Shown here: in pieces, positions 22,951 to 34,700 of the stretch
How the letters are laid out: each line of letters starts with the position of its first letter
Numbering within the stretch: the first letter of the stretch is position 1
Assembly: GCA_029948255.1 (NCBI GenBank)
Contig: JALIZF010001938.1
Coordinates: forward strand, 186,001-250,000
Reading direction: 5' to 3'
Origin: Telmatactis stephensoni
Taxonomy: Eukaryota; Cnidaria; Anthozoa; Actiniaria; Isophelliidae
DNA: 64,000 nucleotides
Notes under the pieces: model-generated
Database searches by the model: none
Seen by the model: the letters and a program-made list of their open reading frames with translations, nothing else
What the model was told of the DNA's origin: nothing
Program-made: the position numbers and the translations under genes

Positions 22951-24387
22951 AGGTGATTCGACTGTGTTTTTTTAGTGAGCGTACCTTCCAAGTCTGAGCC
23001 GCTAGTACAACTTCGTAAACCATTCAAATGAATAATGGTTATTGTAGCTGACCTAACTAAAGATGAAAGTTTGCTGTGAACTAGGTGTGCTCCTGATCGG
23101 AGTTACCATAGCAACGCAAGGACGTCATGAGTGCTGGGACGTATTTCTGGAGCCCGTTGCTCGGCAAACTTCATATTTTTGTAAATCGGCTTACATCAGT
23201 TTGGATTCAACCAGTGATACTTGTGAGGTAAACAATCACGAATTTCTTGAGGTTGATGATGTCATGGCGTGACGTCATTAAATGACGTCATCGAAACAGA
23301 AAATTTCTATAATTTTTGCCGTTTTAAAATATTTTATTAAATGCCTACATACTTTAGTACAGCTTTACTCTACAAGGTGCACAAAGTAATGGATGCGTTT
23401 TTTTTATTTCGTCGATAAATAATTTTTTAGAGCTCTTTTTCTGTCTCCGCCGTAAAGACATTTTCGCTCATAACTTCGCGATTTTATTTTTTTTAGAAAA
23501 CCCATCCGTTACTTTGTGGAGCATAATACATAAAACATTTCAGGATAAAAATGATTATTTTAGCTGCCAACCTCTCTAAGATTATAGAATAGTCCAGTTT
23601 CCAATTACTAGAAACCGCTGAAAAGGCGCTTTTATACAGGGATAGCCTCCTTTTCAAGCAAGACCCATGGGAATAAACTTAATTTTTGTTTTGTTAAGAA
23701 CAACAGAAAAATCGAGTTTACTCCATGGGTCTTGCTTGAAAAGGAGGCAATCCCTGTATAAATGCGCCTTTTGTCAGGAAGTTCAGCGGTCTTTAGTAAC
23801 TGGAAACTGGACTATGTAAAATGAAAACCAGCTGTTTGCGCATGCGCACTAGAGATTTCAGATGTTCACCGCATCATAGTTCGGCTGTATCATAATGAAC
23901 AACTTTGATATGCTTATATTTGGTTTTAAGACTTTCACCAACAATGTTTTGACGCGTTATTTTGCTTAGCTTCGGACACTGATAATTTGAGAAATTTGTA
24001 GCACATTTTTTTTATTTAATTAATTTCACTGAGAAATTAGATTTCTCGCTTTCTCGATAAAAAGCGAAACTTTAAGACTCAAAGAAATGGGGGCATTCCA
24101 AAAGTGATATTTTCGCAAAAAATCGTAAAATCGAAGATGTGAACGAGCTCTGGCACTCGCTTTAACAGTCATCATAGCAACCACGTTGCTAAGTAACGAA
24201 ATATGTCCAAGCACCCTTAATGGGATTTATACCTTGCATGGATATCTCACTGTACAGGGATTTTGAAGAATTTCTGTAATTTACAAGTAAAGGTTTTGTT
24301 TCAGCCACAATAACCATTTTCCATTTGAATGGTATTCGACGTTGTACTAGCGGCTCAAACTTGGAAGGATACACAGTCGAACCACCA
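22951..24387. mobile_element. TA-flanked non-autonomous transposon (AGGTGATTCGACTGTG ends)
   Basis: The left end AGGTGATTCGACTGTG is followed by CTTCCAAG..TGAGCCGCTAG; the right end is the imperfect complement (CTAGCGGCTCAAACTTGG ... CACAGTCGAACCACC). TA lies on both sides. Arms of about 100 bp show ~85% match. The interior contains TGACGTCATT repeats and a nested palindrome (23589-23815). No transposase ORF. It shares the AGGTG terminus with 10656-11160 and 11276-12023. Confidence 0.65.
23589..23815. repeat. Nested fold-back element
   Basis: ATAGTCCAGTTTCC is mirrored by GGAAACTGGACTAT. Inner arms include CTCCTTTTCAAGCAAGACCC and its complement around a ~60-bp loop. It lies wholly inside the TA-flanked element at 22951-24387. 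Confidence 0.7.
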
Positions 24388-24509
24388 TAAACGACAAAAC
24401 ATTAGCAGTACAATAGTAAAGTATGTACGTTGCTTACTGAAACAAACAGCAAGCAAGCATGAGACAGAAGGACAAATTGGTCTTTGGTTCTTGTATCAAC
24501 TGGAAAGTG

Positions 24510-27500
24510 CTAAACCAATTTCTTACCACATTTTAAAGCAATATCTTGGAAAGATGCAGACCTAGTGATGCAGTAGACAACGTCTGACACGGTGGCCCTA
24601 CACTGTTCCCTTAACTGAGACTCAAGTCGAAGTCCAACAAATCCTGCAGTCATGACTGCAAGTGTCATGGGTAAAGGGAAAAATCCCATTCCAAACTTTC
24701 TTTGCCTTTCTTCTAGACTGCTACTAAAGAATTCCAGTGAATGGGCATACTGGAGGCCTGCAGTCAGACCTGCTGTAAAGCAAAAGCACAGCACAGCTCC
24801 AAAACCGGGAAGAAAGCGATACCAAGATTCCAGAAACATCAAAAGCAAATGAAAGACTTCTAAGAACGCAAGTAGCCAAAGTCCCTTCATTGTGATGTTG
24901 TAAAGCCAATTGCTATTTACCAAGGATATAATCAAACGATGGGAACGTGCGACGATCTCACCCATCCAAAAGCTAATGACGTAATACTGGTAATGGTCAC
25001 GTGGTCTGAAGGGAGAGCTTGGGTAGGCAAGAGTTGAAATGACTGATTCAATCATGTTGTATTGTGAGAAAACCGATACAAACAAAGGAATCGCAATGGA
25101 AGTAGACAAAGTCAACAAGACTGATAACTTGTCCTTCGTGCTTAACTGACTGCCGTCGTCTCTTGCTTGGATTTCTTGGTCGATAATTTCAGAGTTTGCA
25201 AGTCTTTTGTAGGCAATGGGCTCGTTGAAGGAAGAAGTGTTGGATTTTGAAATTGGACTGTTAATGACATAATAGCAGACGAAGTAAAGAAGAGTGATGG
25301 GCGTCATTACAGCTAGTGTAATACTTGGAGAAACACAGATCCATGTAGTCATGCCTGCAGTAAAACATATTACATCTTAGTACATCCAAAGTTGTATTTT
25401 ATTAAGGTAAATAACCGCAGTCACGTTTTTCAGACAAGGAGGCCTAGGTAAAATAGTGCTCAGTACTATTATGAAAAAAACCCCGCTGAAATCAAATTTA
25501 GCTGAAACGACACTGAATAACTCTACAAGGATTTAATAATCATAAGAATAAGATTACGAGAAGATTTGTCATTGAATACATTTAAGAAAAAGATCAAAGA
25601 TAACTGCCTCCTTTCTTACTTATTAATTTGTTTCTCTTAATCGATTATAATTATTTTTCTTTACTGTTTCCTTAGTCAAATCTCCGTGTCCAGAATTTAG
25701 TTTGCACATAATTGAACTAAAAGAGTTATTCAGTTATTCATAACTCCTTCAAGAGTTATTCAGTGTAGTTTCAGCCAAATTTTTTCATAACAGTAGCACT
25801 TTAAGAAAACGTTCGGAAAAAATAACTTTGACAACGTCTGAACTCAGTTTCTCGTTGCTCACCTATTTGTAAATTTATACTCATTTTATATTTCATATTT
25901 GACCTGCATATGGGCCCGCAGTAATTGGCCACGCTGTTGCGGACGCCCTGCCATATACTTATTTGTAAGCAATTTCATGGCGAAGTTAATAAAATAAAAT
26001 AAATAAAATAAACTCAGTCCTGAAAGTTTAAGCTTTATTTTTTGTTACTACGGTAGGAGATTAATTTCGTGAACGCACTACACAGCTACGGAAGCATGAT
26101 GCAAGTTTTGAATTGCGTCCCGTTTGGTTGCTCATTTGTATCGACTGAAACTTTATAAATTATACGCGATTTTGAAGACGGCATTATCGGTTTATAATGA
26201 CAGCTAGTTGGGAGTATATATATTCGGTATACCTGAACATACTCCCAAGGCCGTCATTATAAACCGATAATGCCGTCACAAAATCGCCTTTAGTTTTGTA
26301 TCGCGATTCTAACTAATTTTTGCGAAGAAAAAACAGAAAAGTTATCACTTTTGACTGCTTGAACGCGAGATTCTATTTACAAAGAATGCAAATTTGTAGG
26401 AATAAAAGCTTCCATGGCAACTTATTTCATTCCGGCTTTGCAAGAAGAAAGCCAAAAGGGAAATGGCGGCCAGACTCGGGAAGCTTTCTCACGCTAAAAA
26501 GAGGTGATTTAAATTATAGAAACAAGTCCAAAAAAACGATCAAGCTGACCGACATGTGAAAGTGAAAGTTTGTCAAAATATAGCTTCAACCTAAAGGAAT
26601 GATGCTGAAAAGTTATTGAAAGGTATCAAAAAGGTAGTCCACACTTGTGTATTCCCTGTTTATCTTATTCAAAAAGCTTTTTGTTTCATCATTCTTCATA
26701 AAGGACAATTTGTTTGTTTTGCTGAAAATTCACTTTTACTGTGAAGTCATTGAAGCCAAAAACGAAAACGAAATTACCGATTATACTTATCAGACATGAT
26801 TTTTTACTTAGGATGATTTCTTTTTACTTTTCGTCATTATTGTGTAGTTATTTTATCTACTGGTAGTTTAGACCAACAGATTCCAGTTCAGTAGTTACTT
26901 TTCGCAGTAGTCGTGTGTAGCTATAATTCAACTTAGTGCAGGCTATTTTTTATCAAAATATGTCACTGTTTTCGGTTATCTTATCACGCCGAATATTATC
27001 TAAAAAGTTGTTCAAATGCTGCTCAATTTTGAATTGATTTTCAGCAGGATTTTGAAGAAATTCGATGCAGTCCTCAATGTTTGGGCCAATCACGAGCGCT
27101 GATTTTGAGACGACATTATCGGAAAAAAGTCTTTCAGTAGATCAAAATGATAGAAGAACCGCGATACTTGTGTGAAACTTGTCTTGATCGCCGATGCGGG
27201 ACAAGTTTCACAACGCATTGCACCGTGTAACATGGTCATTCAGCTGAGATTTTCCCCGTGCTGGTTTCACGAAAAGTAGAACTGCTTTCTACTTCTGCAA
27301 CAGAAATTGTGCCGCGAACAAGTTTCAGGACGAAATTTCAGCGTGTAACACCCCTTATGAAACTCGCCTCGCATCAGCGATCGACAGAAATTTCAGATCT
27401 AAGTTTCAGCGTGTAACAACGCCGTGTAACAGGGCCTTTAGCCTTCAGTTTTTATTTATCGTTCGTTTGCTTTAATGTGTTTACCTGTGTAATAAAGTAA

Positions 27501-27968
27501 AGCTACGATGTATCCAAATCCCGTCCCTGCAGAAAATGCAGAAAGCACTTTTTGCCCTCGGAAAAACGACGTTAGGGAGAGAAGAACTGTTTCACTGTAC
27601 CCACGTCCTAAAGCAACCATGAAAATGCCAAATAGCTTCCAATGAACTTTAGCTACCAATGCAACAATTAACATTCCTGTCGTTAAAAGACAAGTAGCAA
27701 GTGATATGGACAACATCAGTGGAACTCCTATAACCAGGTGAGGACAAACAATATGGCTCATTAAATTACTACTCTCATAAGCAATGAAGACGGTTGATGT
27801 TGGCATATTGGTTCCAGCCAAAATATCATGAGCTCCTATGTAGCTAGCAGAGTTGAATATATAGTTGATGCAACTCCACGCTAAGAAGGCTGCTAATACA
27901 CTAGGCTTTTCTTGGTCATCGTCGTTGGAAATGGTCCTCTTTGGAAATGATGAATTTGATCCCACCAT
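24510..27968 (-). CDS. CLN3: Battenin (CLN3)-like protein, copy B, two exons, 442 aa
   Basis: Exons: 27485-27968 (161 codons plus one base) and 24510-25354 (two bases, 280 codons, stop). Joined they give 442 residues, matching the ~440 of animal battenin. The family is a multi-pass lysosomal membrane protein linked to glycerophosphodiester export; loss causes Batten disease in humans. Visible signatures are AHDILAG near residue 45, YSETVLLSLTSFF followed by SAGTGFGYIVALLYYTG, and near the C-terminus ESWYRFLPGFGAVL and EERQRKFGMG. About ten hydrophobic helices are visible. The start MVGSNSS follows an in-frame stop region and matches copy A. No break was found. The 2.1-kb intron has accumulated repeats. 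It is tandem with and downstream of copy A in window order, in the same direction. Confidence 0.87.
25520..26012 (+). mobile_element. LINE 3'-terminal fragment
   Basis: A plus-strand segment coding RLREDLSLNTFKKKIKDN resembles the last residues of CR1-like reverse transcriptase proteins. An untranslated part with GGGCCCGCAGTAATTGG follows, close to GGGCCCGCTGTAATTGG in the LINE end at 52770, then an AATAAAATAAA-rich tail. It is 5' truncated and inactive. Confidence 0.6.
26166..26287. repeat. Palindromic (fold-back) element
   Basis: GCGATTTTGAAGACGGCATT with ATCGGTTTATAATGAC is mirrored by GTCATTATAAACCGATAATG and CCGTCACAAAATCGC. Inner GGGAGTAT / ATACTCCC arms extend it. Confidence 0.65.
27170..27438. 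repeat. Dispersed repeat with recurring GTGTAACA words
   Basis: CGTGTAACA occurs four times with repeated GAAACTTG, AAGTTTCA and AAATTTCAG words in both orientations. It looks like a non-coding transposon with internal subrepeats. Ends were not resolved. Confidence 0.4.
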
Positions 27969-28559
27969 AGTTTTAGTCTGGGAAAACTTGTTGGACGTCT
28001 TGGAAGCAATTTGGACGTCAACGGAAGCAATGGAGAAGCTGGTTTAAATAAATTGATAGAGAGAAGGCGAAGCTCAAGATAATATCCAGCGAAGTAAATT
28101 AAGCCTGACAGTGATTGTGAATTTGCATTTCTTGTTATTAATGATCAATAATGCGAAACACTTATCGTGGTTGATTGTTCTTAATCAGTGAAATGATACA
28201 CGGTCCGACTACTCTGACAACATTATACAGTTAAATACACGTAAATGCATGGAGTCTGAAATACGACTTTTGACGAATAAACTGATTACAAAATACATTA
28301 ATATGAAATTGTATGTGCCTTGTAAAGTTGGCATTTACGTCTGTTTTAACAACTGTTTAATGTTGTCAGATAATGAGCTTGGGCTTCCTGTGGTCAAAGT
28401 GGCGGTGGACGTTGGCTTGAAGCCTCGTAGGAGATCAAAGAATCGAACTAAATTTTTTTCTTCTCTAAGACGTGGTCGTTGGAGAATGATATTTACACAT
28501 TGGTTAGAACAATTATCGGTGCTGTTGAAGACGAGCCTTGGTGTTATTTGGACAAGCGG

Positions 28560-29277
28560 AAGGCATTTTTTGAGTGACAACACGTGACAAGATGGCGGAT
28601 GGCCGCGAGGAAAGTTGCTCCATCTGAAAGAAGATAATAATCAACTAAGGCTACAAATGATATCCATGTCTGTTCGCTTATCGAAAGTCGAAGATGATCA
28701 AGAAAGTACCAATCTCTACCTGCCACGTGAATGCATATACATAAGCATAAACAACGTATGTATTGCCAACTTTATGTGAAAGGCATTGTTGCACAAAAAA
28801 GTCATAATAAAAGTATGCTAATAAACTCATCAATGTCAAAGAAAAGAGTAAACAAATGTATTGAAAAAAACTTACAAGCCTTAAAAATGACAAAGGAACA
28901 TGGAAACTCATACGTCAAATAATAAAATCAAAATCCAAAGGATACACATTTCCCCAAAAAATTATAAATGAAGGTAAAGAGTATAAAACATCCAAGGATA
29001 TTGCTGAACAGTTTAATAACTTTTTTCAGAAACTTCCAGTACAAATTCTTTTTCTGATTTTCTGTCCCCCAATCATATCCGAATAGCTTTTTTATATCTC
29101 TAACCAGCCCTAGTGAAATTGAAACTCTTATATCTAGTCTTGATTCATCTAAAGCTGCAGATCCCAATGCAATCCCAATAAAATTAATAAAACTTGCAAA
29201 TTTATACATAGCTGAACCATTGAGTCATATTTTTAACCAGTCTTTTATAGATGGTATATTCCCTGATGAGCTAAAAA
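28560..29277 (+). mobile_element. Decayed LINE, 5' half (split by the 28-kb element)
   Basis: It contains non-LTR reverse-transcriptase coding with several frameshifts: GTWKLIRQIIKSKSKGYTF, TSKDIAEQFNNFF, then SSLDSSKAADPNAIPIKLIK and LSHIFNQSFIDGIFPDELK. Coding stops abruptly at GAGCTAAAAA (29277), where a 23-bp inverted repeat begins. Its continuation is at 57304, reading MSRIIPLHKGD in the frame set by DELK. Upstream of about 28700 the LINE coding is not clear. CR1/Jockey-like. Confidence 0.8.
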
Positions 29278-29300
29278 CTCAAGCATGTTAAGGCCTGGGT
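29278..29300 (+). repeat. Left terminal inverted repeat of the 28-kb element
   Basis: 23 bp, identical in reverse complement to 57281-57303. AAA just outside is the presumed target duplication. Confidence 0.85.
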
Positions 29301-30378
29301 CAGGATATGCAAATGAGGAAACAAGGATATATTGTCCTAATTAAGTCAGATTTATTCCAATTTCAATAACACTTTGCATAATTAAAGTTTCTAAGAACCT
29401 TAACGTTTTGACGATACAACTGATCACCTATATCCATTGGTCACGTGAGAAGTCACGTGATGTCATAACCTCATGCCATATAACAAAAAATGGGGTTACT
29501 TAAACATTCAATGCAACAATTATTTATATTATGAAATCATTCTTAAGTAAATTTTGTTGATCTCTAGGCTTAGAATGGCTGTCTATCTATCAGAAAGTTA
29601 CGTGAAAACTATCAACGAATTCGGAATTTCCATTTTCGAGCAGTTTTGGAGCAAATATACCGACGCACCTCATTGAAAACCAACCATACTAAGCCCAGAC
29701 TAACAGTCATTTTTTACCGTTTTACCTTGAAATGTAAACATCGGGTTCCGACGATTATGTTTTGGTTACCCCATTTGCAAAGAAAAACTTCACTACAAAA
29801 TCAATTGGATCCGCCATCTTGGAAGAAAACCACAGGAACCCTAAGCTCGACATTTGAATGAATGAATATTATTATAAGACGTCCCTCCGCTTTCCAAGTT
29901 TAACACGGGCTCTGTCTTATTCTCTATTATCCAATCAAAAGTAAGGATTTTTTTACAAGAAACAAAGATGGCGGACTAGAACGAAGGAAATACAACCATT
30001 ATTTGTCCAGAAAATAAGTAGTTATTTTGAGATCCGAAGATTGAAAGTACAGCAGATGAGTACTGATATATGTATTATTATATATCTATGGCAACAGAAG
30101 AGTTTTTTTATGCTGGAATCGTTTGTATTAAGCAAAATATTGAGTATGATGTAGTGCTATTTTTAAGAGAAAGGACACGAATAAAGGATTATAGAGGCTT
30201 TTTTCTCTTGTTGTTTACTTAATGTTCGCTCTAATTACTCTTCAGCAGTCCTACAAATCAAGCATGCGTATTAAATTAGTTAGATTTTGGCGCCAAACTC
30301 AAAACTTTGCAGTCTTTGCAGATTCGTAATAATTATGACTGAAACTATTTCTTGTGGGTTTGGGAGGGTTTTCCTTAG
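29301..30378. other. Left subterminal region of the 28-kb element
   Basis: About 1.1 kb, AT-rich, with no convincing ORF. It probably holds the promoter and first exon(s) of gene A, which I could not define. GGCGGA-containing words occur at 29808 and 29970, and a related CCGCCAT near 57211 at the other end. Confidence 0.4.
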
Positions 30379-31314
30379 CTCTAGAAAATCTAAACAGAGA
30401 AAGTAATGAAAGTAACACTAAATTTAGGATAAGGATTTTAGACGAACGATATAATCTTTTCAAAGAAAAGTTCAAACACTACGAGAGAATGCATCTTGAT
30501 AGAAGTAAGGTTGCCTGTCCTATTAAAAACTTCTGCTTTATATTCGCAGCAATCTATATCTAGACCACGTCTGATTTTAGAACACAACAGAAAAAAATAA
30601 GCCTCATTATTTCTGTTGGCAGGTGATAGACTACCTTTCATGTCATTTCAAACACTTAATTTCAGTTCCACTGCCATAGCATTGGAATACCAGTCACATT
30701 TGCATTTCTATTTGCTGAACATAACTACTCTATTTTGTCTCTAGCTTGATTTATCTAGCTTGCAAAGTGACTGTAGAAATGTAGGATTGAAAATAAAAGT
30801 TGAAGTTGTGAAGAGAAAATCTGTAGCCCTTTATGCTCATCATGTACAAATAAAATTCTTCATATATGTTTTAAGTGCCCATGAATTGAGAAAAATCGCA
30901 CTGATTTCAAGCTAATTTATAAGTTTTGAGTATAGATGTGAACTGGCTACCAATTTTAAGGTGATTTTATCATTTCAAAGGCTCTTTAAATTTATGCATG
31001 AAGTGACTTCATGATCATTCTTGTATCCAGAGGCATTAAAACTCAAATATGGAATCAATGGCCTTTTTATTCAATATTGAGATTTGACAATGAATATACA
31101 CCTACATGTATGTAGTGAGGCTCTCACAAGTGCATCATAATTATATCCTTACATGTTTGTAATGTTTTTACATTATCAGCAACCTTCCTGAAAACATATA
31201 AGGTCATTGATGAAAGATTTACTAATTGGAGAAAGAAAAATGACAAACAAGAGTATCTTGAAAACTTCTCGGAGGAATCCTGGGATAAATGTGCAGAGGG
31301 AAGAAAAAGAATGC

Positions 31315-31710
31315 TGTGACGTTTAAAATAACTGTCTAGTATAGAATTGAACTGTTCATTTCCGTTCGTTTCATTTACACTTCCGGTCGCCCCAGGGACG
31401 ACGGAGAGTTCAACGTGTTCGACGTAAGAGAAACGTCGTTTAAGTTTGTGTTTGTAAAGTTACTCACCTTTCTCTACCTCAAACAGAATTTCTATCCGCA
31501 AGGACGTAAGTCATTCCTCATTTTCTTCTTTAGTTTTATCGTATTGTAATTCGTTTTCTTTAATTGTTTAATTTACCACAGTTTTTACCAACAAATCTGT
31601 ACTCGCTTGAAGTAGTCCGAAGTGAAGTTGTATTGAAGTTGTAAATAAATCTTAAAAATGGACTCAAGTCACAGAGTGGTTAAAACTTAGCTCCCTCTTG
31701 GGACGCGACA
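31315..31710 (+). repeat. BEL/Pao 5' LTR, 396 bp
   Basis: TG...CA ends, with AATAAA near the 3' part (AAATAAATC, about 31644-31651). It matches the 3' LTR except for CTTAAAAATGG versus CTTAAACATGG. Confidence 0.95.
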
Positions 31711-31769
31711 GTAAAAAGTCCTGGATTTGGAGCCGAAGAAAGCTGAATTTGGAGGAACGTGAGTAAATT

Positions 31770-34700
31770 ATGGCTGAATTCAGAACACTTGATTCCACAT
31801 TGCCATATGACATAGAACCGCGCCCGCGTGGCACCCCGCCAGCGGACTTGAACACTAAATATATCAATGCTCAAAAAGAAGATAATGTCCAAGCATTTGT
31901 AAATCTTGAAACAGACGAATTTATATCGCAACGATCGTTCAGACCCCAAAGATCAATATATTCACACCGCAGTTCACGCATTTCACATTCTTCGACGTCC
32001 AGCGCAGCTAGAAGAAAGGCCTTAGCAGAACTCGCGGCCGCACAAGAACAGGCTGAATATGATCGCTTAATTGCCGAGAAGGAAATTGAAAGGAAACGTC
32101 AAGAAGCGGAAGAAGAGCGTGTACGTAAGTTACGAGTCGCCGAATATGATAGAGACATGGCCGTGTTAGCGGCCAATAAACTAGCAGCAGTTGCAAGAGC
32201 GAAACTTAAAGCTATTGAAAGCTCATTGGAGGAAGAGGAGTATGAGAAAGACGGTCCTGCTTTGTCAGCAGTCAATGAAGACGTCGAGGTGGAGGAGAGA
32301 ACACGACAATGGGTCAACGCTCACCGACACAGGGATCCCAACCAAGAGGTAACCCAACCTGGAGATGGAATAAAAGAACCGAATGTAAAGAGGATTTCGC
32401 CTACGGACAACCCAGTCAAACAAAGCTCGCCTATCGTGTCACATGATCAGCACAACGCATCTGGAGAAAAAGACACGCCCAACTGGCAGCACCACAGGAA
32501 GCCCAACGACATCTCGTCACAGCTAGGAGTAACAGGAGATAAAACGTCCGTCAACATGAAGTCGCCACGGGACAACTCGGAGAAGCAGAGTCCCCCCAAC
32601 CTTTCAGAGTACCTCCCAGTCACCTTTGGAAAAGAATCCACACCCAAGTCAAGTCCACACAGGGAACCCAAAGAAGAGCCAGACCTAACCACCGTAACCT
32701 TGGAAATGCAAACCACCAACAAGCAGCTAGTAGCCAACTTAGCAAGACAGAGTCTACCCAAGTGCCAGCCAGATGTATTCGGCGGAGACGCCACACTTTT
32801 CCATCCGTGGAAAGGTTCATTTAAAGCGATGATTGCAGATGCCAACATCTCACCCACTCAAGAAATAAATTACCTACGTGAATATACGAAAGGAGAACCA
32901 CAGAAACTGGTAGACAGCTATAGGAAGAGACAGTACAAACAACCCCATGCTCTCCTAGGAGAGGTATGGGTCGAGCTCGAGAGACGATTTGGCAACGTGG
33001 CCGTTATTACTAACTCCCTTTTAAAGAAACTTAGCGTTGCAGCGAGATTCAACGAGAACCAGAGAGAAAGGCTGCAAGAGTGTGCTGATGTTTGTTCAGA
33101 TATAGAGAGTCAAATGGAAGATCTACCGGGTCTTTCTTGCTTGAACTATCCAAATGCCATCAACCCCATCATCGAAAAGATGCCGCCATTTCTACAGACG
33201 AAGTGGGAGAAGGAAATTGTAGAGTATGCTGAACGTAATTGTGACGCTTTTCCGGGATTCAAGAAGTTCTCAGCCATGATCCAAAGACAAGCAAAGCTCA
33301 AGAACCACCCCAACGTGCTTGCATCTGGAACCACGAACTGCCGGACTACCAAGCTGAGTAGAGAGAAACAGAACAATCACCCAACTCCAAACGTAGCAAC
33401 GAACGTCAGGGCGTACAAAGCGGACACGAAGACGGAAACCAAACCGGAGAGCGAAGCTCGCGTCGCAGAAAAACGATGCATATTCCATGATGCTAATGGA
33501 CATGACATAAAGGAATGTAACGCATTCAACCGTAAGACACTTCAAGAAAAGACGGACTGGATTCTGAAGGCAGGTCTCTGCTTTCTATGTTTGTCAAACA
33601 AACACGTTGCGAAAGATTGCAAAGCTAAAGTTAAGTGCGAGAAGTGCGATAGCGACCGACACCAAACATTGCTACACATGGACAAGAAGAAAAAAGAGAC
33701 CCAAGATCATGGCGAGGAGGTGCGATCATCTTGCACTGGCGTCTCGACTGCGCGGTGCGACGCCGCATCGTGTAGCAAAATCGTCCTACTACAAGTCTTC
33801 GATGACAACCAACCATCGCTACAGCGAAAGATCTACGCAGTGATCGATGAGCAGAGCAACGCCTCTATGATCAGCCCGGACCTAGCAGACCTGTTTGGAC
33901 CAGAGCTACCCAAGGAAAGCTACTTACTGTCTACCTGTAGCACGACCAAAGAACTAAAGTATGGCCGAAGAATTTCTGGACTCATCGCGAAGTCTACGGA
34001 CGGAAAGCTTCACAAGTTGCCAACGATGATAGAATGTGGACACATTCCACAGAACAGAGAAGAGATTCCAACTCCAGAGCTAGTCAACAACTTCCCACAC
34101 CTGAAAGAAGTGTCGAAACACATCCCACAGTTAGATCGAAGTGCTGAAATTCAAATTCTAATCGGACGTGATGCCCCGGAATTGTTAAAAGTCAGAGAAT
34201 CCAGAAACGGGCCCAAGGGAGCGCCTTGGGCACAGAGACTTGACTTAGGATGGACAGTTTCAGGAACAATGTGTCTAAATAGAACAGACGGTCCCATACA
34301 TTTAAACGTTAACACTGTAGAAGTTGTTCGCCCTGCTGAACAAGAGAAAGATGGAGATCAGTGCGTTGAAACGACTACTAAAGAGCAGTCAAGTATTGCA
34401 GTAACAAGATGCTCAAACACGTTTGTCGTCAAAGAATCGCAAAACAAAGAAATCGCCCCAGATCTATTCGACACCACGGACGATGACAATGAAGTCAACC
34501 TCTCCTGGGAAGACCGTCGTTTTCTAGAATTCATGAGCTCATCGATCCACAAGAATGCGAAAGGAAATTGGGAGATGCCCCTGCCGTTTCGCACGAGTGA
34601 CGTCTCCATGCCCAACAACAAAGAACAAGCAGCCAGAAGACTCGAGAACTTGCTACGCTCCTTCAAGAAGAAACCAAAGATGGAAGAAGATTACTTCAAT

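Larger units (their letters stand above)
25355..27484. other. Intron of battenin-like copy B
   Basis: It is 1.27 kb longer than the intron of copy A. The excess includes a LINE 3' end (25520-26012), a palindrome (26166-26287) and a GTGTAACA-rich repeat (27170-27438), listed separately. No exon is seen in it. Confidence 0.6.

Noticed and set aside
28249..28587. 112-codon plus-strand ORF upstream of the LINE half
   Set aside because: No domain or splice context; a minus-strand ORF of similar length overlaps it. Left unassigned.
31711..31740. Specific tRNA primer for the BEL element
   Set aside because: The TGG-starting sequence at 31722 could not be matched by eye to a known tRNA 3' end.
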